Below are positions 1 to 6,606 of a stretch of DNA of 33,662 nucleotides, in pieces. The notes under the pieces are model-generated. The model made no database searches, was not told the DNA's origin, and saw only the letters and a program-made list of their open reading frames with translations. Numbering within the stretch: the first letter of the stretch is position 1; the number at the start of each line of letters is the position of its first letter. Origin of the DNA: Parablautia intestinalis (GTDB taxonomy: Bacteria; Bacillota; Clostridia; Lachnospirales; Lachnospiraceae); the NCBI GenBank assembly GCA_003612395.1, contig RAYQ01000029.1, forward strand, positions 1 through 33,662, given 5' to 3'. The position numbers and the translations under genes were made by a program.

Positions 1-43
1 ATCCATGCTTGACTATTATCTGGTAGTTTGTGAAAACTAAGGA

Positions 44-75
44 ACCGCCGTGTACGGAACCGTACGCACGGTGGT
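44..75 (+). ncRNA. Group II intron domain V
   Basis: The two strands ACCGCCGTGTACG (44-56) and CGTACGCACGGTGGT (61-75) pair around a GAAC loop and leave a two-base CG bulge on the 3' side, which is the hallmark shape of group II intron domain V. The 3' strand is also the insertion point of the recombinase trio: GTGGTGT occurs here and again at 3513-3519, and the intron continues there. The rest of the intron, including any reverse transcriptase gene, would lie upstream of the window. Confidence 0.75.
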
Positions 76-102
76 GTTATTCCGAATTCGGAATAACACC
101 AC
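71..102. repeat. 32-bp perfect palindrome at RIT left end
   Basis: The arms GTGGTGTTATTCCGAA (71-86) and TTCGGAATAACACCAC (87-102) are exact reverse complements with no spacer. The palindrome covers the target sequence GTGGTGT on its outer side and the start of the terminal inverted repeat on its inner side. It is probably a recombinase binding or strand-exchange site; the role is inferred from position. Confidence 0.85.
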
Positions 103-128
103 TTATCCCGAAAAGTTAATTATCCCGA
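96..128. repeat. RIT left terminal inverted repeat with tandem TTATCCCGA sites
   Basis: ACACCACTTATCCCGA (96-111) is the left terminal repeat, and a second TTATCCCGA follows at 120-128. The same nonamer returns at 3432-3440 and inverted at 3504-3512, so there are four copies, two near each end. They are likely recombinase binding sites. Confidence 0.75.
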
Positions 129-236
129 AAAATCACCTTCCAAAACCTATTTTAAAGTGTTTTGTCAATAAATTTTCGGCATAATTCATGTATCCTAATG
201 ATGAAACTAATAACTGTTTTATCATTGGAGGTACAT

Positions 237-1454
237 ATGGAGATATGTTTATCAGAGCTTATTACGCGTGCAACACAATGTCTTGTGGAGCTTGGGTTAT
301 CTGCCGGGACTATAAGGGATTACCAGTGCTCCGCATTCCGCCCATTAGAAAGGAGGCTGAAAGATCAGGAAAACATCAATCCGGAAATCCTTCTGGCACA
401 GGAAGAATTCTTTCTTGGGCAGTATCAGGACGGTAAAATATCCAGACATACATTTAACTGGAGGATACGCGGCATCCGTGTGCTTACAGAGGTATGCGAA
501 ACGGGGACTTTTACATGGAAAGTCTTCAGTAAGAAGGAGGCCGTACCACTGTCAGAGATGTTCGAGACTGCCCTCTGCGGTTTTATCAGTAAACAAAACT
601 GCGGCCAGAGGCAGAAGAACTGCAGGCAGTCTATCTGCCGGAGATTTCTCAGATCACTTGAAGACAGCGGCGTTACATCTTTTGGGGATATCCGTCCGAA
701 CCATGTCAGGAGCTTCATCGTGAAGATTTCAGAGACCCGTGCCAAGAGCATGGATGATGTAGTTTATGCCCTCCGCGGCTTTTTCAGGCATCTTTGTGAG
801 AACGGCCTGTACCATGATACGTTCTGGATGCTCCTTGCGGCTCCCCGCTGCAGGGACCACCATGTGCGTGCATGTCTGTCATCTGATGAGATTTCGCTCC
901 TGCTTGGCAGCATCGGCAGGGGAACTGCTGATGGGAAGCGGGATTTTGCAGCAATGTCGCTGGCAGCCGTCAGCGGCCTGCGTGCAGGCGACATTGCTTC
1001 CCTGCAGCTGGATGACATCGACTGGAAAAAGCATGAGATCCGGCTGGTACAGGGGAAAACATCCGAGCCGCTTACCATCCCGACACCCAAGGCCGTGCTC
1101 AATGCAATAGCTAACTATATACTCAACGGCCGTCCGGAAACTGCCAGCAGGAATGTTTTTGTCCGCCATTGTGCTCCGTATTCCGGATACCATGACGGTG
1201 TATCCGTTGCCTGCATCTTCCGTAAATACCAGAAAAAAGTGGGATTAAGCCATGCGGTCGGAGACGGGAAGACGCTCCACGGCATGAGGCGCGGTGTCGG
1301 AACCAGGATGGCGGCAGAAGGCGTTCCGGTTGACATGGTGGCCCAAGTGCTGGGACATAAGGGAACAAAGGCAACAAAGCAGTACATATCTACGGACATG
1401 CAGAATCTGTGTCGCTGCACTCTTGGCCTTGGTTCGCTGGGAGGTGGCATATGA
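237..1454 (+). CDS. RIT element tyrosine recombinase A
   Basis: A 405-residue site-specific recombinase with an N-terminal SAM-like core-binding region and a C-terminal catalytic domain. Visible active-site residues are R249 (SGLRAGD), K274 (QGKT), H348 and R351 (HGMR), H374 (LGHKGT) and the nucleophile Y383 (KQYIS). The start at 237 is chosen because GGAGG at 227-231 precedes it by five bases; an in-frame ATG at 162 lacks such a site. It is the first gene of a trio and its TGA overlaps the next ATG (ATGA at 1451-1454), so the three proteins are probably translationally coupled and act as one complex on the element ends. Family call is firm; the individual roles of the three recombinases are not known from sequence. 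Confidence 0.85.
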   Translation: MEICLSELITRATQCLVELGLSAGTIRDYQCSAFRPLERRLKDQENINPEILLAQEEFFLGQYQDGKISRHTFNWRIRGIRVLTEVCETGTFTWKVFSKKEAVPLSEMFETALCGFISKQNCGQRQKNCRQSICRRFLRSLEDSGVTSFGDIRPNHVRSFIVKISETRAKSMDDVVYALRGFFRHLCENGLYHDTFWMLLAAPRCRDHHVRACLSSDEISLLLGSIGRGTADGKRDFAAMSLAAVSGLRAGDIASLQLDDIDWKKHEIRLVQGKTSEPLTIPTPKAVLNAIANYILNGRPETASRNVFVRHCAPYSGYHDGVSVACIFRKYQKKVGLSHAVGDGKTLHGMRRGVGTRMAAEGVPVDMVAQVLGHKGTKATKQYISTDMQNLCRCTLGLGSLGGGI

Positions 1455-2395
1455 TGGACATTTCCGAATGTATCCGCGGAATGCTTGGTTATAAGGAGAG
1501 CCTCGGATTTTCAAGGAGGACTTATGAAAGTTTTTTGATTGACTTCAGAAGATATTTTTCCGGGGCCGGCCATACTGAGTTTACGGCAGGAACTGTCCTG
1601 CCCTGGTGTGAAAGGCGGGACACGGAAACCCCGGAGGGCTTCCGGCGCAGGGTCACCCCGCTGCGTGAACTGTCAAAATATATGTACGCAATGGGGTATG
1701 CGGATTACGTTGTCCCCACCAGCATCTTCCCTGTCACGCATAGGAGCACACCATATATCTTTACAGACAGCGAACTGAAGGGGCTGTTTGCCGAAAGCGA
1801 CCGTGAGCCATACTGCCGGGCGAGCCCGTGCCGCCACCTGATCATCCCTGTTATCTATAGGCTGATCTACTTCTGCGGCCTGCGCCCGAATGAAGGCAGG
1901 GAGCTGAAACGTTCTGATTTCTGTTATAAGAACAAGACCCTGTATATCCGGAAAAACAAAGCCCACAGGGAGCGGCTGATCCCGATGGCCGATGATGTTG
2001 CCATTATGTGCCAGGAATATCTGGAAAAGAGCATGGCAGTGTTCCCTGACACGGAATACCTGTTCCCTTCCCCCACAGGAGAACCATACCAGAAAAGATG
2101 GCTTGCGGACACTTTCCGGCGTTTGTGGGACGCATCAAAACCAGCGGGGAATAACGCAAAAGTCCGGGTGTATCTTCTCCGGCACAGATATGCGACTGCC
2201 ATGTTCATGAAATGGCTGAATGAAAATGCTGACCTTAACGCGATGCTTCCCTATCTGAGCGCCTACATGGGGCATGCATGTTTCTCGGATACCGCGTATT
2301 ATATACATCTGATGCCGGAAAAGCTCCTCGCCTCTGATGCTGTGGACTGGGAAAAGCTGAATGCGCTGATACCGGAGGCGGAAGATGAAGAATGA
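1451..2395 (+). CDS. RIT element tyrosine recombinase B
   Basis: A 314-residue recombinase and the middle gene of the trio. Catalytic-domain signatures are R145 (CGLRPNE), a Lys in the RKNKAHRE segment near 168-170, R244 and H245 in YLLRHRYAT, H275 (YMGH) and Y283/Y284. The usual His of the His-x-x-Arg box is Tyr here (Y241), a substitution not seen in the two flanking paralogs. GGGAGG upstream of the ATG at 1451 supports this start, which overlaps the previous stop by four bases; a second ATG follows at 1454. The protein is short of the roughly 350-400 residues of its neighbours, but the domain appears complete. Confidence 0.82.
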   Translation: MMDISECIRGMLGYKESLGFSRRTYESFLIDFRRYFSGAGHTEFTAGTVLPWCERRDTETPEGFRRRVTPLRELSKYMYAMGYADYVVPTSIFPVTHRSTPYIFTDSELKGLFAESDREPYCRASPCRHLIIPVIYRLIYFCGLRPNEGRELKRSDFCYKNKTLYIRKNKAHRERLIPMADDVAIMCQEYLEKSMAVFPDTEYLFPSPTGEPYQKRWLADTFRRLWDASKPAGNNAKVRVYLLRHRYATAMFMKWLNENADLNAMLPYLSAYMGHACFSDTAYYIHLMPEKLLASDAVDWEKLNALIPEAEDEE

Positions 2396-3428
2396 CGCCA
2401 TTTCCTTTTACCGGCTTGTCAGGGACTTCCTGACAGTCTACCTCCCCAAACAGCGTGGGGCAAGCCCCAATACGGCCAAATCCTATAAGGATGCCCTGAA
2501 TCTTTTCATTGATTATACCAGCATGTCACAGGGCAGACCTTTGGCGGAGATCGGCTTCGGATGCATTTCAAGGGATCTGGTGGACGGCTTTCTCATGTGG
2601 CTTGAAACAGAACGAAAATATAGTGTGGGCAGCCGGAACCAAAGAATGTATGCGGTCAAGTCATTCCTCAAATATGCTGCGGAGAAGGACAAGACCGTCA
2701 TGTCCGTGTATCTAGATGTGGAAGCTATACCCAAAAAGAAAGATGGCAGGGCGAAGGAGATAGAATTCTTCAGCGAATCGGCTTTGGAAGTGATCCTGGC
2801 GCAGCCGGACCGGCATAAGAAAAACGGGTATCGTGATCTGTTTTTTATGATTCTCATGTATGACACAGGTGCACGGGCGCAGGAAATCCTCGATCTGCGG
2901 CTTTGTGATATCCGGCTGGACGCAGACAGCCCTTACATCATCATAACAGGCAAGGGTGCCAAGATAAGGCATGTACCGATCATGGAAAAAACCTGCAGGC
3001 ACCTGGAGGCATACCGCCGTAGGTTTCATGTTGAAGGGAAGTCGGATGAATATCTTTTTTACATTGACCGCAAAGGGAAAAGGTCCCAGATGTCCATCGA
3101 CAACGTGGAAAAGTTTATTGCACGCTATGGTAAAAGTGCCCATGAAATATCGCCAGATGTGCCAGAACACTTGTATCCACATATGTGGAGACATTCGCGT
3201 GCCATGCATTTATACAGGAATGGCATGCCGCTCCCATTGGTTGCTGAATGGCTCGGCCATGCAAAAATGGATACAACGAGGCGGTTTTATGCCAACGCTG
3301 ATACAGCAATGAAAAGGGAAGCCATCGACAAAGCAACTTCAGACATGAATCCAATCTTTTCTAATGAATATGATGTCGATTGGGAGAATGATGAAGAGCT
3401 GCTGAAAAGACTTTATGGTCTGAAGTAA
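2385..3428 (+). CDS. RIT element tyrosine recombinase C
   Basis: A 347-residue recombinase and the last gene of the trio. It has an N-terminal SAM-like DNA-binding domain (about 10-105) and a canonical catalytic domain: R164 (TGARAQE), K190 (TGKGAK), H266 and R269 (HMWRH), H292 (LGHAKM) and Y302 (RRFYAN). It resembles XerC/XerD-type enzymes most closely of the three. The ATG lies 11 bases inside the previous gene, with a GGAGG-like site (accGGAGGcgg) upstream. The gene ends 3 bp before the subterminal TTATCCCGA repeat, leaving no room for cargo. Confidence 0.85.
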   Translation: MKNDAISFYRLVRDFLTVYLPKQRGASPNTAKSYKDALNLFIDYTSMSQGRPLAEIGFGCISRDLVDGFLMWLETERKYSVGSRNQRMYAVKSFLKYAAEKDKTVMSVYLDVEAIPKKKDGRAKEIEFFSESALEVILAQPDRHKKNGYRDLFFMILMYDTGARAQEILDLRLCDIRLDADSPYIIITGKGAKIRHVPIMEKTCRHLEAYRRRFHVEGKSDEYLFYIDRKGKRSQMSIDNVEKFIARYGKSAHEISPDVPEHLYPHMWRHSRAMHLYRNGMPLPLVAEWLGHAKMDTTRRFYANADTAMKREAIDKATSDMNPIFSNEYDVDWENDEELLKRLYGLK

Positions 3429-3431
3429 TTA

Positions 3432-3519
3432 TTATCCCGACTTTTTGCTGTGACATCTTAAAGAATATGGCATTTCAGACGATTTGTCAGAATAAATAAA
3501 AAGTCGGGATAAGTGGTGT
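3432..3519. repeat. RIT right end: subterminal and terminal inverted repeats
   Basis: TTATCCCGACTTTTT (3432-3446) and AAAAAGTCGGGATAA (3498-3512) form a perfect 15-bp inverted repeat around about 50 bases. The outer arm continues into GTGGTGT (3513-3519), completing the 16-bp terminal repeat that matches 96-111. Nothing coding is seen between the arms. Confidence 0.75.
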
Positions 3520-3562
3520 GAGAGGTCGGCTAATCAACTAATGATTAGCCTCCTACTCGATT
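3520..3562 (+). ncRNA. Group II intron domain VI and 3' end
   Basis: After GTGGTGT the sequence GAGAGGTC leads into a perfect nine-base-pair stem, GGCTAATCA (3528-3536) with TGATTAGCC (3542-3550), followed by TCCTACTCGAT. This is the expected layout of domain VI and the 3' splice boundary after domain V. The intron end near 3562 is an estimate. Continuity with domain V at 44-75 exists only if the recombinase element is removed. Confidence 0.65.
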
Positions 3563-3600
3563 TCAGGGTGCGATAAAGCATATTTGGCATAAGGGTCAGA

Positions 3601-4950
3601 ATGTGGTATGCTGTAGCTATGAAACGAAAAGTGAAAAAACGAAATTTACAATTAAATAAAGAAAGAAAAGGCAGAGGAAAAAAACGCGGGTTTGGTGTGG
3701 CAGCCACTTTTTCTATTACTCTTTTCATTATACTCTCGCTTGGAATAGCCGGGATATTGCTTCTGAAACTTTTTTTACAGGAAACGGAAGAAAATCAAGT
3801 ATTTGCAGAGGGGGATTATGCGCAGGAAACCATTCATCTTTTTCGGGAAGACATATCGGAGCAGTTAAGAGAAGATGAGGTAAGGAAAGAAGAGACAGCG
3901 CCTGTCCCGCAGCCGGTTTCCCGGTATGGGGAAGAGTTGTCTGATGCGGATTACATGAGGGCGAATAAAATTTACTCCATGGAGGGAAGCGTAAAGGATA
4001 AAGTGACCATTGGGTTTATAGGCGATTTCCTTTTGGATGATGAATACGCAATTATGGCAAATCTGCTCAGGCGCGGCAGGACCATAGAGAACGGTATTTC
4101 AGAGGCTATGCTTGCGCAAATGAGGGAAGTGGACATTTTGGTGGGTAACAATGAATTCCCGTTTACGGATCGGGGAACGCCTACAGAGGGGAAAGCATTT
4201 ACCTTTCGGGCGGACACGGCAGCGGTTTCCTATCTGCATGATATGGGGGTGGATCTGGCCGTGCTGGCTAACAATCATATTTACGATTTTGGGGAAACCG
4301 GGCTTTTGGACACTTTGGATACTCTGTCCGCCGCGGAAGTACCGTTAGTGGGTGCAGGCAGAAACATAGAGGAGGCCAGCGCTCCTGTCTACTTTATTGT
4401 AAATGATATGAAGATTGCAGTTGTGGCCGCTACACAGATAGAACGGCTTGAGAATCCGGACACAAAAGGTGCTACGGAAAACAGCGCGGGGGTATTTCGG
4501 TGCCTGAATCCGCAAAAGCTTTATGAGGTGATAGCCAGGGCCAAAGAGAACAGCGATTTTGTGATCGTTTATATCCACTGGGGCACGGAAAATCAAACGG
4601 AAATTGACTGGGCGCAGATTGAGCAGGCGCCCCGCATTGCTGAGGCAGGGGCGGATCTGATTATTGGGGACCACCCTCACTGCCTGCAGGGAATCACTTA
4701 CTTTGGTGATACGCCGGCGATCTACAGCATGGGGAATTTTTGGTTCAACTCCAAAACCGTGGATACCGGAATGGTTCGGGTCACAATAGGAAAAGAAGGA
4801 CTTGAGACATTTCAGTTCGTGCCAGCCCTTCAATCCGGCTGTAGGGTAGATCTGGTATACGGGGAAGAAAAAGAGAGGATTCTGTCCCTTATGCGGGAAC
4901 TGTCGCCGGATGTACTTATTGATGAAGCTGGATTTGTAAGTAAAAAGTAA
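3601..4950 (+). CDS. CapA-family membrane-anchored metallophosphatase-fold protein
   Basis: A 449-residue protein of the CapA / PGA_cap family, related to the poly-gamma-glutamate synthesis protein CapA and of calcineurin-like fold. A basic N-terminus (7-30) and one hydrophobic segment (about 33-59) suggest a membrane anchor with the catalytic domain outside. Motifs seen are GDFLLDDE (141-148), GNNEFPF (182-188), ANNHIYDFG (223-231), HWGTE (326-330) and GDHPH (356-360), the expected metal-binding positions. AAGGG at 3591-3595 supports the start at 3601; an ATG at 3619 is an alternative that would begin at MKRKVKK. No capB or capC lies nearby, so polyglutamate synthesis is not implied. It stands alone between the intron and the L10 leader. 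Confidence 0.82.
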   Translation: MWYAVAMKRKVKKRNLQLNKERKGRGKKRGFGVAATFSITLFIILSLGIAGILLLKLFLQETEENQVFAEGDYAQETIHLFREDISEQLREDEVRKEETAPVPQPVSRYGEELSDADYMRANKIYSMEGSVKDKVTIGFIGDFLLDDEYAIMANLLRRGRTIENGISEAMLAQMREVDILVGNNEFPFTDRGTPTEGKAFTFRADTAAVSYLHDMGVDLAVLANNHIYDFGETGLLDTLDTLSAAEVPLVGAGRNIEEASAPVYFIVNDMKIAVVAATQIERLENPDTKGATENSAGVFRCLNPQKLYEVIARAKENSDFVIVYIHWGTENQTEIDWAQIEQAPRIAEAGADLIIGDHPHCLQGITYFGDTPAIYSMGNFWFNSKTVDTGMVRVTIGKEGLETFQFVPALQSGCRVDLVYGEEKERILSLMRELSPDVLIDEAGFVSKK

Positions 4951-5014
4951 TTAAATGCTACTGTAGAGTTCTGCGAACAAAGTTCTGCGAACTGGAAAAT
5001 TTGGGAGGAAACAG

Positions 5015-5043
5015 TTGACAGGCGGGCCGTGGTATGGTATTTT
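5015..5043 (+). promoter_or_regulatory. Promoter of the rplJ-rplL operon
   Basis: TTGACA (5015-5020), a 17-base spacer and TATTTT (5038-5043) form a good sigma-A promoter that would start transcription about 5050, at the head of the L10 leader. Confidence 0.65.
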
Positions 5044-5049
5044 AAAAAA

Positions 5050-5195
5050 GGTCGTTTGACCATGCCGAAGACAGCAGGTGTCCCAACCGGTTTTGTGAGG
5101 GAAGGACGTAAGCATTGCATAAGCGGATCGCCTGCCGAGGAGATGAGTTTGCGTTAAGAAGAATTCTACCTCTCCGTCTTTGGAGGGGTTTTTTA
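5050..5195 (+). promoter_or_regulatory. Ribosomal protein L10 leader
   Basis: The untranslated region has the conserved elements of the Firmicutes L10 leader: CCGAAGACAGCAGGTGTC (5066-5083) and GCCTGCCGAGG (5130-5140), whose CAGGTG/CCTGCC segments can pair. It ends in an intrinsic terminator. In this family L10(L12)4 binds the leader and favours premature termination, which limits its own synthesis. Position directly upstream of rplJ agrees. Confidence 0.8.
5169..5194 (+). terminator. L10 leader attenuator
   Basis: CCTCTCC (5169-5175) pairs with GGAGGGG (5182-5188) around a six-base loop, followed by six T. It lies between promoter and rplJ, so it acts as an attenuator rather than an operon end. 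Confidence 0.85.
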
Positions 5196-5197
5196 TT

Positions 5198-5231
5198 CAA
5201 TAAGCTGGCTCGCACAGCGTGACAGCGTTTG
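5198..5231 (+). repeat. 34-nt hairpin repeat, copy 1 (upstream of rplJ)
   Basis: Starts CAATAAGCTGG and ends CAGCGTTTG, with GCTG/CAGC outer pairs and CGC/GCG inner pairs. Two further copies of exactly the same length lie at 6429 and 14426. It begins three bases after the attenuator T-run, so it is transcribed only in read-through RNA. A GC-rich hairpin (CGCAC/GTGCG, 5235-5249) follows it. Confidence 0.8.
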
Positions 5232-5358
5232 AGGCGCACGGGCCGTGCGGCGGGCAGAGGGGAAATTCTTTTGCCCGATATGACAAGCTGTCCTGTTAAG
5301 TACGATGGCTTTGCCTGAAACTCCTTTCGGCGAAAAATCTAACAAGGAGGTAAAGAAA

Positions 5359-5913
5359 GTGGCAAAAGTTGAATTGAAACAGCCTGTTGTTGATGAGATT
5401 TCTGCTAACATCAAAGACGCTCAGTCGGTTGTTCTTGTTGACTACCGCGGACTTACTGTGGAGCAGGATACCAATTTGCGTAAGCAGCTTCGCGAGGCGG
5501 ATATTGTTTATAAGGTTTACAAGAACACAATGATGAATTTTGCATTTAAGGGGACAGATTGTGAAAGCCTTACACCTTATCTGGAAGGCCCCAGCGCAAT
5601 CGCAATTTCCAAAACAGACGCAACAGCTCCTGCAAGAATTCTGTGTAAATTTGCAAAGGATGCCCCTAAGCTGGAAGTTAAGGGCGGTATTGTTGAAGGA
5701 CTGTCATATGATGCAGCCGGTATTATGGAAATTGCAAAGATTCCTTCAAGGGAAGAACTGCTCTCCAAGCTGCTTGGAAGCATCCAGTCACCGATTGCAA
5801 ACTTCGCACGGGTTATGAACCAGCTGGCAGAAAAAGGCGGCGCTGGCGCATGTGAAGCACCTGTGGCTGTTGAGGCCCCCGCTGAACAGGCGGCTGAGCC
5901 TGCAGCAGAATAA
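5359..5913 (+). CDS. rplJ: Large-subunit ribosomal protein L10
   Basis: A 184-residue L10, which binds 23S rRNA at the stalk base and holds the L7/L12 dimers by its C-terminal helix. The N-terminal part (KQPVVDEISANIKDAQSVVLVDYRGLT, split here by the writer as residues about 6-32) and the following LRKQLREAD segment are typical. The start is GTG at 5359, set by AAGGAGG at 5344-5350; an in-frame ATG at 5305 would add 18 residues with no family match. The C-terminus ends in an Ala/Glu/Pro-rich tail (APAEQAAEPAAE) longer than in E. coli L10 (165 residues). It is regulated by the leader upstream and followed 73 bases later by rplL. Confidence 0.96.
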   Translation: MAKVELKQPVVDEISANIKDAQSVVLVDYRGLTVEQDTNLRKQLREADIVYKVYKNTMMNFAFKGTDCESLTPYLEGPSAIAISKTDATAPARILCKFAKDAPKLEVKGGIVEGLSYDAAGIMEIAKIPSREELLSKLLGSIQSPIANFARVMNQLAEKGGAGACEAPVAVEAPAEQAAEPAAE

Positions 5914-5986
5914 GCATCTGCCGGGAACAATTTGTGAATCTGAACACTAAAAACGATTTATAAAAAATATAATGGAGGAAATGAAA

Positions 5987-6361
5987 ATGGCAAAGTTATC
6001 CACACAGGAAATAATTGACGCTATCAAAGAGTTAACCGTATTAGAATTAAATGATCTTGTAAAAGCCTGCGAAGAAGAATTTGGCGTATCAGCAGCAGCA
6101 GGCGTTGTAGTTGCTGCAGCTGCTGATGCAGGTGCAGCAGAGGAAGAAAAGACAGAGTTTGATGTAGAGCTTACAGAGATTGGTCCTAACAAGGTTAAGG
6201 TTATTAAGGTTGTACGTGAAGCTACAGGTCTTGGCCTTAAAGAAGCAAAGGATCTTGTTGATTCCGCTCCTAAGGTTCTCAAGGAAGGTGTCTCCAAGGA
6301 AGAAGCTGAGGACATCAAGGGCAAGTTAGAAGCTGAAGGCGCTAAAGTTACACTTAAGTAA
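5987..6361 (+). CDS. rplL: Large-subunit ribosomal protein L7/L12
   Basis: A 124-residue stalk protein that recruits translation GTPases to the ribosome. The N-terminal dimerisation helices (1-34), an Ala-rich flexible hinge (about 35-52) and the globular C-terminal domain with KTEFDVEL and [12 protein letters not shown] are all present. GGAGG at 5974-5978 sets the start at 5987; in-frame ATGs at 5972 and 5981 lie on or too near the ribosome binding site. It shares the rplJ promoter and ends before a strong terminator, so the stalk genes form their own operon apart from rpoBC. Confidence 0.97.
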   Translation: MAKLSTQEIIDAIKELTVLELNDLVKACEEEFGVSAAAGVVVAAAADAGAAEEEKTEFDVELTEIGPNKVKVIKVVREATGLGLKEAKDLVDSAPKVLKEGVSKEEAEDIKGKLEAEGAKVTLK

Positions 6362-6390
6362 TTGCCACATACATTCTGATTTTGTAAATG

Positions 6391-6427
6391 AGCTGTGTAT
6401 CTGCATTTTGCGGTACACAGCTTTTTT
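6391..6427 (+). terminator. rplJ-rplL operon terminator
   Basis: AGCTGTGTA (6391-6399) pairs perfectly with TACACAGCT (6414-6422), followed by a T-run. The T-run is directly followed by hairpin repeat copy 2. Confidence 0.9.
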
Positions 6428-6428
6428 A

Positions 6429-6462
6429 CAATAAGCTGGTTTGCAGGGCAAGGCAGCGTTTG
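6429..6462 (+). repeat. 34-nt hairpin repeat, copy 2 (upstream of rpoB promoter)
   Basis: Starts CAATAAGCTGG and ends CAGCGTTTG like the other two copies. The inner stem is TGC/GCA here, so the inner pairs change on both sides together relative to copies 1 and 3. It lies between the rplL terminator and the rpoB promoter, and the matching stretch extends a few bases (TTAT..CCTA) shared with copy 3. Confidence 0.8.
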
Positions 6463-6509
6463 TTATATCCTAATTTACAAAAAATTTCCAAAAATTAAAA
6501 AAATATTTG

Positions 6510-6538
6510 TTGACTCGATTTTTGGCTTGTAGTAGAAT
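6510..6538 (+). promoter_or_regulatory. rpoBC promoter
   Basis: TTGACT (6510-6515), a 17-base spacer and TAGAAT (6533-6538) give a near-consensus sigma-A promoter. The predicted 5' leader to rpoB is about 60 bases. Confidence 0.8.
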
Positions 6539-6606
6539 GGAAAGTGCACTATTGTGGTGTGAGAGCATTTAATGACATATATCATAGAGAACGGGGTGAA
6601 TTGTCA

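Larger units (their letters stand above)
71..3519 (+). mobile_element. RIT element (three tandem tyrosine recombinases) inserted in a group II intron
   Basis: Three overlapping same-strand tyrosine recombinase genes fill almost the whole element, with no cargo, which is the RIT (recombinase in trio) layout. The left boundary carries a 32-bp palindrome and the right boundary a TCGGGATAA repeat. The 16-bp ends ACACCACTTATCCCGA (96-111) and its complement (3504-3519) match perfectly. GTGGTGT flanks the element at 71-77 and 3513-3519, and removing one copy with the element rejoins intron domains V and VI. The exact crossover point cannot be fixed because the repeats overlap the target. Confidence 0.8.

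Noticed and set aside
237-3428. Tn554-type transposase set (TnpA, TnpB, TnpC)
   Set aside because: All three proteins are tyrosine recombinases and there is no TnpC-like small protein or cargo; inverted repeats fit a RIT element better.
5235-5304. Extra promoter directly before rplJ
   Set aside because: TTGCCC at 5271 has no acceptable -10 at the right distance; the promoter at 5015 explains the operon.
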